Shown: positions 32,335 to 48,970 of the stretch, piece by piece
How the letters are laid out: every line of letters starts with the position of its first letter
Position numbering within the stretch: position 1 is the stretch's first letter
NCBI GenBank assembly: GCA_025642075.2
Contig: JAODUO010000034.1
Location: forward strand, 572,501-636,500
Source of the DNA: Ridgeia piscesae
Lineage: Eukaryota; Annelida; Polychaeta; Sabellida; Siboglinidae
Direction of reading: 5' to 3'
DNA length: 64,000 nt
Position numbers and translations under genes: made by a program
The notes under the pieces: generated by a model
What the model was told of the DNA's origin: nothing
The model's input: the letters and a program-made list of their open reading frames with translations, nothing else
The model's database searches: none

Positions 32335-32475
32335 TTCTGATGTATATGCATTGGGTCTCTGTCTGATGTATATGCATTGAGTCTCTGTCTGATGTATATG
32401 CATTGGGTCTCTGTCTGATGTATATGCATTGGGTCTCTGCCTGGTGTATATGCATTGGGTCTCTGTCCAATGTCG
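32335..32475. repeat. 26-bp minisatellite, five copies
   Basis: Five units of TGATGTATATGCATTGGGTC followed by TCTGTC, with single-base differences. The 26-bp period is not a multiple of three, so it would not be maintained as coding DNA. Confidence 0.93.
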
Positions 32476-32725
32476 TATCAGTTTTAAGGTATGCATAATT
32501 TCCTCCCAGACATGTTCACGTATGCAAGTGTCGTATTTACATTCACTGCTTCCTTCTGTAAAAAAGCTTCGATCATTTAGTTCTGAAATACTTTATATTT
32601 ACAGAGTCACAATCAACATTGGTACTAGGATTTTTCCGTTGCTGCACTGTCTCTTTGGAACTTTGCTCCCACTTGATGTTCGATCAGTTTAAAAATGAAA
32701 TGACACAGTTCCGCCTTTCATAATA

Positions 32726-32805
<80 letters not shown>

Positions 32806-33311
32806 AAATTATATAATTGCTTCTCAGCCAATGCTTGGTGGTTAGGTTGAATACGTCTGAGATAGGATTCACTCCCCAATATTTATAGATGGAGTGTAAT
32901 CTTTGTGCAATTATAAGTTCTTCGAGAACGTGAAATGTGTTTTGATAAGATCAAATAGGGGGTGTTTCAGAGAACACTAAGCCTTGAAAAACGGTGAACG
33001 TCACTAAAACTTCTAAACACGGGAACGGAGGACCAGCAACTAGCTAGCTACCTGATTCATAGAGTCACAAAGAACAGAGAATATAAGGATGTCTGTGTAA
33101 GATTTTCATTCCTAGTCATACCCTTTCGCCAATAAAATTGTCATCATGCAAATAGGATTCAATTAGGAATTCTCCACTTCTGTTCGCTGGATGCAGCCCA
33201 AGAGGTGACAGGACGACGAACATGTCATCATTCTCAATGTGCGTGATGGGTAATGGCTATTAACGATTCAAAATAATAGTTGCCCCGTTACTAGACTAGG
33301 GTCAAATAGCA
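32476..33311. other. Gene-free stretch including a (TA)n array
   Basis: TA run at 32729-32802; otherwise unique DNA with nothing supported. Confidence 0.6.
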
Positions 33312-33734
33312 TTTTGTTGTTGTTTCTTTCTTGGCATCCGTGTCGTCAGGCGTGAGTCGACCATGATTTCCGTTTCCATTGTTATTTTCTTCCTCTAACC
33401 TTTCTCTCACTGTGTTCTCTATCAGCAGTCTCCAATTCCTTCCATGTGTTGCTCTTTTTCTTCATTCCTTTTCCACTCTTTCTGGATCTCTTTTAATGCA
33501 ATCCCACATCGCAATTTCGATCTTCTTCGCCTCCCTTTCCCCTCACCTTTTCTGAGCATCTGCTCTCTGCCAGATTTTCATATCCCATTATTTCCTTGTT
33601 GTCCTTCTCTCCAACCTCCACAATCATTTAATCCATTCTTCTCTTATCAGCTCTCTTAGCCCTCACGTTTCTTCTTACCAGGTTGTTTTCGCAAACCTGG
33701 ACCTTCTGTGGTTTCTCAGTTAATGCCATCGTCT
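33312..33734 (-). pseudogene. Decayed LINE reverse-transcriptase C-terminus with 3' tail
   Basis: On the minus strand, reading from about 33734 down, the peptide ALTEKPQKVQVCENN (then LVRRNVRAKRADKRRMD) matches the conserved C-terminal region of a widespread non-LTR retrotransposon family. It stops at a TAA (33628-33630). After a frameshift the later conserved blocks reappear: RADAQK, MWDCIKRDPERVEKE, NWRLLIENTVRERL. At least two further in-frame TGA codons follow (33543-33545 and 33462-33464). The 3' end is A-rich (AAGAAACAACAACAAA, about 33315-33335). The copy is long dead. The LINE clade is not resolved from this fragment. Its 5' side meets the CR1-like insertion at 33735-33748. Confidence 0.75.
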
Positions 33735-33748
33735 CTAGTACCTTCTAG
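33735..33748. repeat. Target-site duplication (left) of CR1-like LINE
   Basis: CTAGTACCTTCTAG matches CTAGTACTTTCTAG at 34267-34280 with one substitution. Confidence 0.8.
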
Positions 33749-34266
33749 CATGGAGGCCATATCGCAAGAAGGATATTGATATGCTAGAAAGAGTACAAAG
33801 GAGAGCAACCAAAATGATACCAAAACTCAGGAATATTAGTTATGAAATGCGTCTAAAAGAATGTGGCTTAACAACACTAGAAACCAGAAGATTGAGAGGA
33901 GATCAGATTGAAGTGTTTAAAATATTGAATGGATATGAAAATATTGACAGAAATATTTTTTTCACAGTCAAGGAAGAGAGAAGGACTAGAGGACATGGAG
34001 TTACATTAGCAAAGAAGCAGTGTAGACTAGATATTAGAAAATTTTCATTTTCACAAAGAACAGTAAACGAATGGAACAGATTATCAGCTGATTGTGTAGG
34101 TGCTAGCAGTGTTAATATATTTAAAAATAAAATTGACATATACTTAAGAAGGGCGGGGTATACTTAGATAGATAGGTTGGACTCTCGATAAGCCAAATGG
34201 CTTCCTAGTCCACCTGCCATCTAGAGTTGAATCTCTAGGTGGCAATCTTGTTAAATCTTGTTAAAT
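33749..34266 (+). mobile_element. 5'-truncated CR1-like LINE insertion
   Basis: The whole insertion lies between near-identical 14-bp duplications. It comprises the last 138 codons of the reverse-transcriptase ORF (33751-34167), a 3' untranslated region and a short terminal repeat (ATCTTGTTAA twice at 34245-34264). The 3' untranslated region contains a potential hairpin, GGACT-AAGCCA-AA-TGGCTT-AGTCC (34179-34211), and a second one, CTAGAG/CTCTAG (34221-34238). Structured 3' ends with a short tandem tail are typical of CR1/L2-type LINEs and guide the reverse transcriptase. Severe 5' truncation is the usual outcome of target-primed reverse transcription. Confidence 0.85.
33751..34167 (+). pseudogene. 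Reverse-transcriptase ORF2 C-terminal fragment (CR1-like)
   Basis: The open frame starts without its own ATG at WRPYRKKDIDMLERVQRR and runs 138 codons to TAG (34165-34167) with no internal stop. Conserved family blocks are visible: ERVQRRATKMIPKL, LKECGLTTLETRRLRGDQIE, VFKILNGYEN, CRLDIRKFSFSQRTVNEWN, LSADCV and a terminal DIYLRRAGYT. These belong to the region after the polymerase domain, so the catalytic reverse-transcriptase motifs and the endonuclease are absent. The uninterrupted frame suggests a fairly recent insertion. It cannot encode an active enzyme. Confidence 0.9.
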
Positions 34267-34280
34267 CTAGTACTTTCTAG
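34267..34280. repeat. Target-site duplication (right) of CR1-like LINE
   Basis: CTAGTACTTTCTAG, 13 of 14 identical to 33735-33748. Confidence 0.8.
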
Positions 34281-34326
34281 TACGTTCTAACTGTGACGCC
34301 TTCTGTGAATGGTTTTGCTGAACTGC

Positions 34327-40330
<6,004 letters not shown>

Positions 40331-40352
40331 GATGAGTCATTCGTCATTAGCA

Positions 40353-40397
40353 CTGAAGAGGTCGACGTCAAACGTCAGACGAAACCCTCTACAGGTA
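40353..40397 (+). other. Hammerhead-ribozyme-like motif (degenerate)
   Basis: CTGAAGA (40353-40359) fits the CUGANGA core. It is followed by a helix-II-like GTCGACG / CGTCAGAC pairing with a bulge, then GAAAC (40381-40385), and ACC (40384-40386) can pair with GGT (40394-40396) as a short helix III before TAC. One extra G interrupts the first core/helix II junction and I find no convincing helix I. Such motifs occur in Penelope-like elements and retrozymes. Treat as a possible relic. Confidence 0.25.
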
Positions 40398-40399
40398 CA

Positions 40400-40840
40400 A
40401 ACAAACATCTTCACTTTAGATATGAAAAATGAAAACGTTTGATTGGAATATGCACACATTGTATTACAGTTATATTGATATATTTTATTGATTTCGTCCC
40501 ACTCTTTTCAGCTTCCACCAGGCACTACAAAATAACCAAACATTGCACAATTCAACACATATATTGTTTAGGGTTTCTTCGATTATTTCGTTATAACTTC
40601 GTTAGTTATCGGTATATATTATATTTATATCGTTCGTGTATTAAAAGAGCCATTTCATCTTGTAATACATCATATTAAAATGTGTTCGTCCTTAGTGTAG
40701 TGTTGGTTATGTCTGTGAATTTTAATTACCGCGTTATGTGCCAAATCTACCAATGAAAACTGTAAATATTTGAAAGTTTGAACACTTCTACATTAGGCAA
40801 ACTGTTAAAGACTTACCGTTAGGCAACGGCGCATTCTTGA
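40400..40840. other. Gene-free stretch
   Basis: AT-rich unique DNA; the 79-codon frame at 40439-40678 has no recognisable domain. Confidence 0.55.
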
Positions 40841-40848
40841 AAGCCAGA

Positions 40849-40945
40849 CATCACGTGATGCGACGTTCGTTAATCTCATTGGACGAGCGACGGCGGCGCG
40901 ATTTCATTGGTAGACATAAATTTGTCTGGTCGAATCTTCCTTTCC
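40849..40945 (+). promoter_or_regulatory. Candidate TCT-initiator promoter with E-box and CCAAT boxes
   Basis: The 12-bp palindrome CATCACGTGATG (40849-40860) contains the USF/MiT-type E-box TCACGTGA. Two ATTGG (inverted CCAAT) boxes lie at 40878-40882 and 40906-40910. TCCTTTCC at 40938-40945 fits the TCT initiator YYC(+1)TTTYY, placing the start at C40940. TCT initiators drive genes of the translation machinery, whose mRNAs begin with a 5' pyrimidine tract; here CTTTCCTTC. The segment is CpG-rich in AT-rich surroundings. All of this is motif-based. Confidence 0.4.
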
Positions 40946-40983
40946 TTCGCCGGCCTCTTTGGAGCGAGATTCTTCCCATTTCG
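40940..40983 (+). other. Candidate 44-nt non-coding first exon (5' TOP-like)
   Basis: Runs from the proposed TCT start to a good donor (TTTCG|GTAGGTG at 40984). It contains no ATG. A short untranslated first exon is usual for ribosomal protein and other TOP genes. The following sequence has a perfect TACTAAC branch-point-like motif (41066-41072) before acceptors at 41089-41090 and 41092-41093. Confidence 0.3.
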
Positions 40984-41095
40984 GTAGGTGTTTACCGCAT
41001 TATTTTAATGTTTGTTCGCATTAATTTCGTATGATGTTATCGTGATCTAGTTGCCTTAATATATTTACTAACGTTACTGGCGTTTTCAAGCAGCA

Positions 41096-41200
41096 ATGCG
41101 GTCGCCAAATGAGGTTTATATGCGTGCATTCGCTAACATGCGTCTGCAAGTCGTTGGCAGTGATCCTGCCTCGAGTCAGAGCGTGTGGTTGTCGACCTAG
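41096..41200 (+). CDS. Short open frame in the candidate second exon
   Basis: ATG lies 3-6 nt after the candidate acceptors and opens 34 codons (MRSPNEVYMRAFANMRLQVV, then GSDPASSQSVWLST) to TAG. I do not recognise it as a ribosomal protein start. It may be coding only in part before another donor, or the transcript may be non-coding. Confidence 0.2.
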   Translation: MRSPNEVYMRAFANMRLQVVGSDPASSQSVWLST

Positions 41201-42323
41201 CTCGACAGACTACATGAGAACAGCAGTCAGCTCGGCACGAATAACTACACACAATGCAGTCTCGTGAAACATTACGATATGCAGCAACATTGTATTATTC
41301 TCACAAAGCAATGGCATCTGTTCCGTTTCAGCGATTAATTAATACCGATGGGGCGGGAGGGTAACGGTACGGCAAAGTAGGCAACGTCTCGTGGCTGTTC
41401 CACCAGACGCGTTTCACTCTCAATTTGATTAGCATTCGTGACGGGCTCAGCTATTCTTGTCTCATTAGCAGATGTTTCAGACTTTTACATTGACAGAGGC
41501 TTTGATTTAAATAATACGTGACCATTCTTCATACCCAAACACTTAGCATGTATCAGAATGCTATAGCTGCATTGTTATTTTCAAATATAAATATGTGTAA
41601 TTTTATACAAAATTGTTCAACTAAAATTATAATTGCTCTATAACATAAATTTGAACAATAACGTTTAAGTATATTTCAAGACGTGTGAAAACTATCTGAA
41701 ATGTTTTCGTTTAAAAATGATACATCTGCTCAACCAAAGATATACAGTGCGTTGACAGGATGGGTGATACATTAAAACATTAAAGGAAATATGAAAACTA
41801 TGCATACAACTATTACTATACATAATACACATAATGGCATATTATATATAACTTTATATAGCGAATTTCGCTTCGCGTTTAGAAGACGTTTAGAAATCAC
41901 CCTGTTAAGCTTCGTTATGATTGATGTATATCTCAAACGTGTTGTTTTAAAATCTCCTACAGCTACAAACTCTATATTCACTACTGTATGAAATCCAAAT
42001 CTTCTTAATCATTTACTGTATATGTTATATTTGCATTACAATTATATTAATATCCAGTTTTCATTTTATTTTCAAATTCAGCACTCTACTCAGATAAGTG
42101 TCAGACTCTCTTTCAAACAAGTATTCAATCGTTTACACAACCGTAGCTACTATTAATAATAATAATAATAATAATAATTGTTTATATTGCTGACAACGCT
42201 GCAGTACTATATTACTGTAGTATTACTGCTTTTGTGTCAATTGGTTTAATATTTTGTTTAACGTTGTATTTAATGTAATTATTCTTGTGACAATCGAGTG
42301 CGCTGTGTTATCCAGAAAAATAA

Positions 42324-42325
<2 letters not shown>
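41201..42325. other. Gene-free stretch
   Basis: AT-rich unique DNA with an (AAT)n run of about ten units at 42147-42177. No gene supported. Confidence 0.55.

Positions 42326-42328
<3 letters not shown>

Positions 42329-42397
<69 letters not shown>
42329..42397. repeat. (TA)n microsatellite
   Basis: About 34 TA units. Confidence 0.95.
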
Positions 42398-42400
<3 letters not shown>

Positions 42401-42728
42401 ATTCTTGTTGTTATGTCATGCATGTGTGTATCGTATATATGATTGTATTTGTAATTGCAGCGCGGTATATATGGCAACGTGTGTAAAAATCATGAACATG
42501 TAATAGCTGTTTACAACTTCTGAGTGTATGACTTTCAGCGGACGTTCGGGATGAATAAACTATACCGAGGCTACACTGTATTTCAATTCACGACTTATGT
42601 ATAACAATAACATTCATTACAGAGACTCAGAGTGTCATGTGTTGTTTTAGTCCCATAATGTTATTATCTTCTACAAAAACAGCACTGTATTATTACTATA
42701 AATGTTTTTGTATCTGTAAAGTCATAGG

Positions 42729-42732
<4 letters not shown>

Positions 42733-42774
<42 letters not shown>
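42733..42774. repeat. (TA)n microsatellite
   Basis: About 20 TA units. Confidence 0.95.
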
Positions 42775-42777
<3 letters not shown>

Positions 42778-43184
42778 CAACTAACTCCTGTTACTAGGTT
42801 ATCTGAAAACATAAATTAGGAATGCTGTCGTGGAATAATGTACTACGTCGTGTGCATTTATTTATTCACACGGCAGACGTTACAATAATGTATATAAAAG
42901 ACATGTTGACACAGTAACTGATCGATATAAAATGGTTATCCCGAAAATAACTTATTATAGACATAATAATAAAAAAATTGCATTACAATTCTTATACAAC
43001 CTGAAACAATACATTAATATATTAAAACTGGCACAAAAAACGATTGCTCTTCAACAAGCTTAATCATTCGTGATGTCTTGCCCTCCATAAACACACACAA
43101 CATAGACCCATGGTCTACGACTTTCGTATATTACTATTTAGTAGTTTGTCGTAAATCTTGGTTTAGTTTTACGTTCACACTTAC

Positions 43185-43445
43185 TGTAAGTAACGGTGGC
43201 TGTTGGAGAATGCTGGTGTGAAACCAACGATTACCAAACCAACAACGTCTTCTCCAGGCCTTCGATTCGACGAGCACAACATTTGTGTCAATATTGTCTG
43301 GTACGACATTATTTAGATTAACTGTCATAACATATGTATACGATTCTTTGTACATTCTCTCGATGATGTCTGCTTGTCTTGGATCTTTATATTTTACTGT
43401 GAACAGCAGTCGTGATAAACATGCTGGTTTCCATTGCAAATTCAA
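43185..43445 (-). CDS. Candidate internal coding exon, unknown protein
   Basis: On the minus strand an 87-codon open stretch runs from just after an AG (AAATAATAAATTTAG) to an ideal donor, CTTACA|GTAAGT (GTAAGT at 43184-43179). Both ends are in phase 0 if the frame is the open one. The peptide (start LNLQWKPACLSRLLFTVKYK; later ADIIERMYKESYTYVMTVNL, VVLVESKAWRRRCW) has alternating hydrophobic stretches like a beta-rich domain, but I cannot name a family. The acceptor lacks a good pyrimidine tract, which is the main weakness. The frame continues 16 codons into the putative intron. No neighbouring exon was identified. Confidence 0.45.
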
Positions 43446-43695
43446 CTAAATTTATTATTTTTAAAAGCTTGGATTCAAGTATGTATTACCAAATAAATTT
43501 AACTACATATTTTAGAAATATATTCATCCTCGGTATATGGATTATGTAGCTCCACATATATACATAATAATGACACTTAGAAATAAACCCTTACCGCTGT
43601 CTGATCTGCACATCTGAATGTTTATGTATGGAAAACGCAGCGTTGTGTCCGTGTCAGTGTGCTTTCTGGACATTGTCTACTTAAATAATGCACTA

Positions 43696-43696
<1 letters not shown>

Positions 43697-43768
<72 letters not shown>
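43697..43768. repeat. (TA)n microsatellite
   Basis: About 36 TA units. Confidence 0.95.
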
Positions 43769-43769
<1 letters not shown>

Positions 43770-45893
43770 CTTGCTAAAAGAATGAAGACACGAAATTATG
43801 TTATTATGTTTATCTATTAAGCGTATATTAAAGAGAACTACCACACATACTCTTTTTAACACACCAACAAATAAACAACACATCAACTTATAGAAATCAT
43901 TTAGTTAAAAGTATAAAGTGTGTAAAACATGTAGCAACAGGATTTCGTAAGAAAAAAAGTAAAATATGTACAGTATTCGTATAATTCAGTTCCTTCATAC
44001 AGGTTCATACAGGTTACAGATGATGGTGGTGTTTCAAGTTGTAAAGAACAGCATGAATAAATACACATACTTTTGTGTTACCCATGTGTTCCTCTGTGTA
44101 TATTATATATTCGATTGCTATAATGAGTTTTTACTTACAGGTCTGAAATAAGTATATATTTAAACAGCCGTGGTTTATTTATGTTACAGGCTGTCGATGT
44201 ATGACTGCATTGTATAATTTATTTTAAAGTTAGTTTGCCATTGTTATACGTTAGTTTTGTCGCTATATTATGTATCTTTAGTTAATATTTGTATGTGCAA
44301 CAACATAGCGTAGTTTTTACACTACCACTTTCACATTACCTCTTTTATCTACATCTGAGATCAGGTAGGCGATAATGTTTAAAAAGCTGGCATAGTTGAA
44401 TGACGCTTCACAAAAATATCAGATCTAGAAACGACAACGCAATGGTACACGGACATTCTTTGTGGATCGGTACAAGTGCTCGATACAAACAAGTAGGAAA
44501 CTAAATTATAAGTAATTCTCCATATACTGTGATGCATGTTGCACTACGCAGATTATCTATTATTTACACCAGATTATACATATTTAATTTACACTTTCAG
44601 TACAGTTAGTTACAGCTGTATTCAACCGTACGAATCAGTCATGACCTTTGTCATTCTTAGTTACGTAGTCCATCTAAAAGCATCACAGATGCGAGAAAAT
44701 AACTTCACCAAGGTGACCAGACTTCGCATGAGGATGGGGAAGACACTTACATAGTATCAACCACTTTTAAGACATAGATTTAACGGGAAACTGCTTTTAG
44801 AATAATAATCGGATTATTAGTCATCGTCACATGCTCGGAACGGCAATGATACAGTATATTCGTTGTTTATTTACTAGTCCAACTTATTTGATCTGAGCGT
44901 GTAGCCTGCCCTTGTCGAACATACGTTGTTATCCCTAAGACTCTAAAATTATTCACAGTGCTTACATTTATAATTACATTTCTTATATCGCATCTCGTTG
45001 GTCCATAATATGGCTATTTGGTATCCTCGCGCTGTACAATCTTTCGTAAGTTTGAAAGACCATACATATCTCAGTAATAATGTAATTGCCTCGCTTATAA
45101 TGAAATCGAATTACTTTTACCATGAAAGCTATTATTACTATAACTATCTTCTTTCTGGAATCAGCGCACTTGTTTACCTTGATCTATTCTCTCTATTGCT
45201 ACTTGTGTAGTTCAATGTGGTATTCAAAACTAAGGACTAACTACACGGTTAATAATATTAGGTATAACATTTGCATATTTATAATGTGCTTAGCTCTCCT
45301 AGAATCAACCCACGAATTGTCTTTCCTGTGTGAAACGTATCTTGTCTTCGTGTGTCATCATTTGTGTAAAAGAGCAATTCCTTCATTTGGTATTTAGAAT
45401 GTGTTGTATTAATTTATAACTCGTCATCCAAATCTATTTGATTTGTTGTCGACTTACTTGTTTCAGTGACCCATTTATACCAGGTTCAACATTTGCTTCG
45501 TTCTATTCTAAAGGAACCGTTATTTCCATATTTCAATAACACAGTTGTATGAGTGGCACACTCATTTACTCTACTGTTCCCTGGTTTCCTTTACTAACGT
45601 TGTGTTGAATCCCTTTCATTCTCTTTTACTTTCATCGTCTTTAAAAAACAAATTCTTGATTTAGTAATCCTATTTACTCCTCCAAATGGTAGAGTATGGT
45701 TTTGACAATTTACTGTAATACCCTTTCTGGTAAACATGTTATGATGTACTTTTTATAGCATGCCAACTTCTAGTGGCCCGAGCTAACCGGGGCCATTACA
45801 TGCGCTTTCCACTAAGTCAAGTAACATATGTGTTTATTTCATACCACGCTTCGTTTCAAGATAGGGTTGTCGTTGTTATTTGTGTTGTTTTGA
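43770..45893. other. Gene-free stretch
   Basis: AT-rich unique DNA with a small duplication (TTCATACAGG twice near 43993). Open frames at 44536-44754 and 44998-45397 have no recognisable domain. Confidence 0.5.
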
Positions 45894-45930
45894 AGTCTTG
45901 TTTATGTATGGTTTAAATCAAATTGCTTAG

Positions 45931-46130
45931 GTACTGGATCTGATCCTAGTACTCTGGACGGTACTCTAGATGGTACTCTGGACGGTACTCTGGACGGTAC
46001 TCTGGACGGTACTTTAGATGGTACTCTGGACGGTACTCTAGATGGTACACTGGACGGTACTCTGGACGGTACTCTAGATGGTACTCTGGACGGTACTCTA
46101 GACGGATTTCAAACTGACGGAAGATCGTAA
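45931..46130 (+). CDS. Candidate terminal exon encoding Gly-Thr-Leu-Asp repeats
   Basis: A possible acceptor (AAATTGCTTAG ending 45930) leads into an open frame that ends at TAA 46128-46130. The frame reads a short leader (GTGSDPS), thirteen TLDG-type tetrapeptide repeats and a tail FQTDGRS. The repeats vary at four of twelve positions (ACT/ACA; CTG/CTA/TTA; GAC/GAT), and every change is synonymous in this frame, including the C/T change at Leu codon position 1. The frame itself is open from 45894. An ATTAAA lies about 35 bp after the stop. No known family is recognised. A non-coding minisatellite with chance synonymous variation is the alternative. Confidence 0.4.
45948..46103. repeat. 12-bp minisatellite, 13 copies
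   Basis: Unit GGTACTCTGGAC. Two main variants (CTGGAC and CTAGAT) are interspersed, plus single TTAGAT, CTAGAC and ACACTGGAC versions. Confidence 0.95.
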
Positions 46131-47390
46131 AACATGAGCCTATGGAGTAGACTTACAAAGGAACAATTAAATGTGTTTGCGAATACGCTCATCATTTTAA
46201 AAGAACCACGAATTCACTCTAACACGTGATTTGTATTAATTACAGAAGTGACATACAACATGGAAGGCAGAATATCTCAGATTTAGTTGCACTTAAAATG
46301 ATTATAGTTGTCAAAATTAATTTACAGAAAACACAGCTTTCCCTGATAATCCATAAATTAAATTAAGATTAATCAAAAACAATAACTGTTCTCAGAATCA
46401 TGTGCAATGCTTAAACAAACGAAAAATAATACGTTCACCTTTTGTTGTGGAATAAAAAACAATTATTTCGAGAAACAATGCAAAGAGTATATGCGCATAT
46501 AACTTCAAACAACATAAGTATTTTCATAAATTAATTATATATATAGATTAATCATGTTTTCGGTACGTGCATGAGAGATTTCACACTTTGAATTGCTGAT
46601 TAACTGTGGTTGTAATTTAATATTGAATAACTTGAGAACAAAACTTACGCAAACACGAGTTGTATTAGCTGCAAAAGGTGTACCTTTATCAATAAACATC
46701 CATAACAGATTATTTTTGCATTTTGTTTCAATCACCTCTTACTATCTACGTCAGCATTGGTGTTGCGTGTCAATAAAAGAATATGTACATACTTCCTGTG
46801 TTTCCTTCTACCTAATCACATTCATGTATGTGTATTTAAATCTTAGTTTCATCCCTTGGCATAACTGGAGAGGTAATAGCAATCCCCGTATTCTTAATCA
46901 GATTGTATTGTGTTTGTTTAGAGTATCATGATGACCAGTGCATGTAAACAGTCTCCGTTTACACAGACGGCTAATGTGCAAATGTAAACATAGGACAAAG
47001 GTAAGTGAACTGCGCAGACCTTGTAAATGCTACTGCCTCTTTTTACACCATTGACCACATCGATCTTACGGAACGCGGGTCTCTCCATGACTGCGTTTTG
47101 GGTCCGGGTTTGCTTTGCTTATACCGTTTATAAATTATAAATACTACACACACATAAGTGACAATAGGGAAATATTGTTCACATGTACTCCCAAAGCTTC
47201 TGATGTTCCCAATGGTGCCTGTGCTTGGCCCACTACTGTCTGCTCTTTAGTTATTTGGTTTCCCAAAATAACCCACTAACTGCTCTCTAGACTCCCTCAC
47301 AGATTATCTATAATGCCTGTTTTTTTCCACCGAACGACCCTGACGAGTTTAGCGAGAAGATGTATTACTTATTTAGTAGACGCAACACAC
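46131..47390. other. Gene-free stretch
   Basis: AT-rich unique DNA. Frames at 46535-46735 (minus) and 46593-46931 (+) overlap and neither has a recognisable domain. Confidence 0.55.
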
Positions 47391-47392
47391 AC

Positions 47393-47394
<2 letters not shown>

Positions 47395-47454
<60 letters not shown>

Positions 47455-47470
47455 CATACATACATACACA
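47395..47470. repeat. (TA)n-(CATA)n array
   Basis: TA to 47450, then about four CATA units. Confidence 0.94.
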
Positions 47471-47555
47471 CACTGTTCCTATTAGCATACAAGCAGCCAT
47501 GTTGCGTTACTAAACACAAAACATTTGTTCAAGATGACAGATGCGCTCATCGAAA

Positions 47556-48420
<865 letters not shown>

Positions 48421-48439
48421 GACCAATTGGTGTAAAGTA

Positions 48440-48477
48440 TGATATATTGATATAATATTATATATAATATATAATAT

Positions 48478-48569
<92 letters not shown>

Positions 48570-48605
48570 TACAACTATCATATTATATATGATATAATAA
48601 TAATA
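48440..48605. repeat. TA-rich palindromic cluster
   Basis: (TA)n at about 48485-48560, flanked by TATAATATTATATA-type self-complementary blocks. Confidence 0.9.
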
Positions 48606-48679
48606 AACTTATCCATCAAATATTTTTATTTTTTATAATACCATGGGTAGCATAAAAATCATTTTAAATATCTACGTAT

Positions 48680-48970
48680 AAGTCGACGGACCAATACATG
48701 TCCGCCGTGTTTATGTTGCTGTGTTTAGCGATGTGTCCCCACTCCCAGCATGCCGGAGCTCCATTAGCCGGCCCGCAGCGCCGTGCAGTGTTTAGCTCGC
48801 TCGTATACCGCCTCTCCCCTGTCAAATAAAAGACACGATTAACTGTGAACACTGCCAGATAGCCCCCGGCAACGCGACGCCGAATGAAATAGGCTCGCTA
48901 GACAAGAATCCCATTCCGGCTGCTGCTGATTAAGTACTTTGCAGGCTGCATGCTGTATATAATCGCATTG
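48680..48970. promoter_or_regulatory. CpG-rich island with ZNF143-like site
   Basis: GC-rich DNA embedded in AT-rich DNA. CCCAGCATGCC at 48744-48754 fits the core of the ZNF143/STAF element found in many animal promoters. TATATAA occurs at 48956-48962. The direction of any transcript is not clear; long frames on the minus strand (48664-48852 and 48839-49216) have no recognised domain. Confidence 0.35.
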
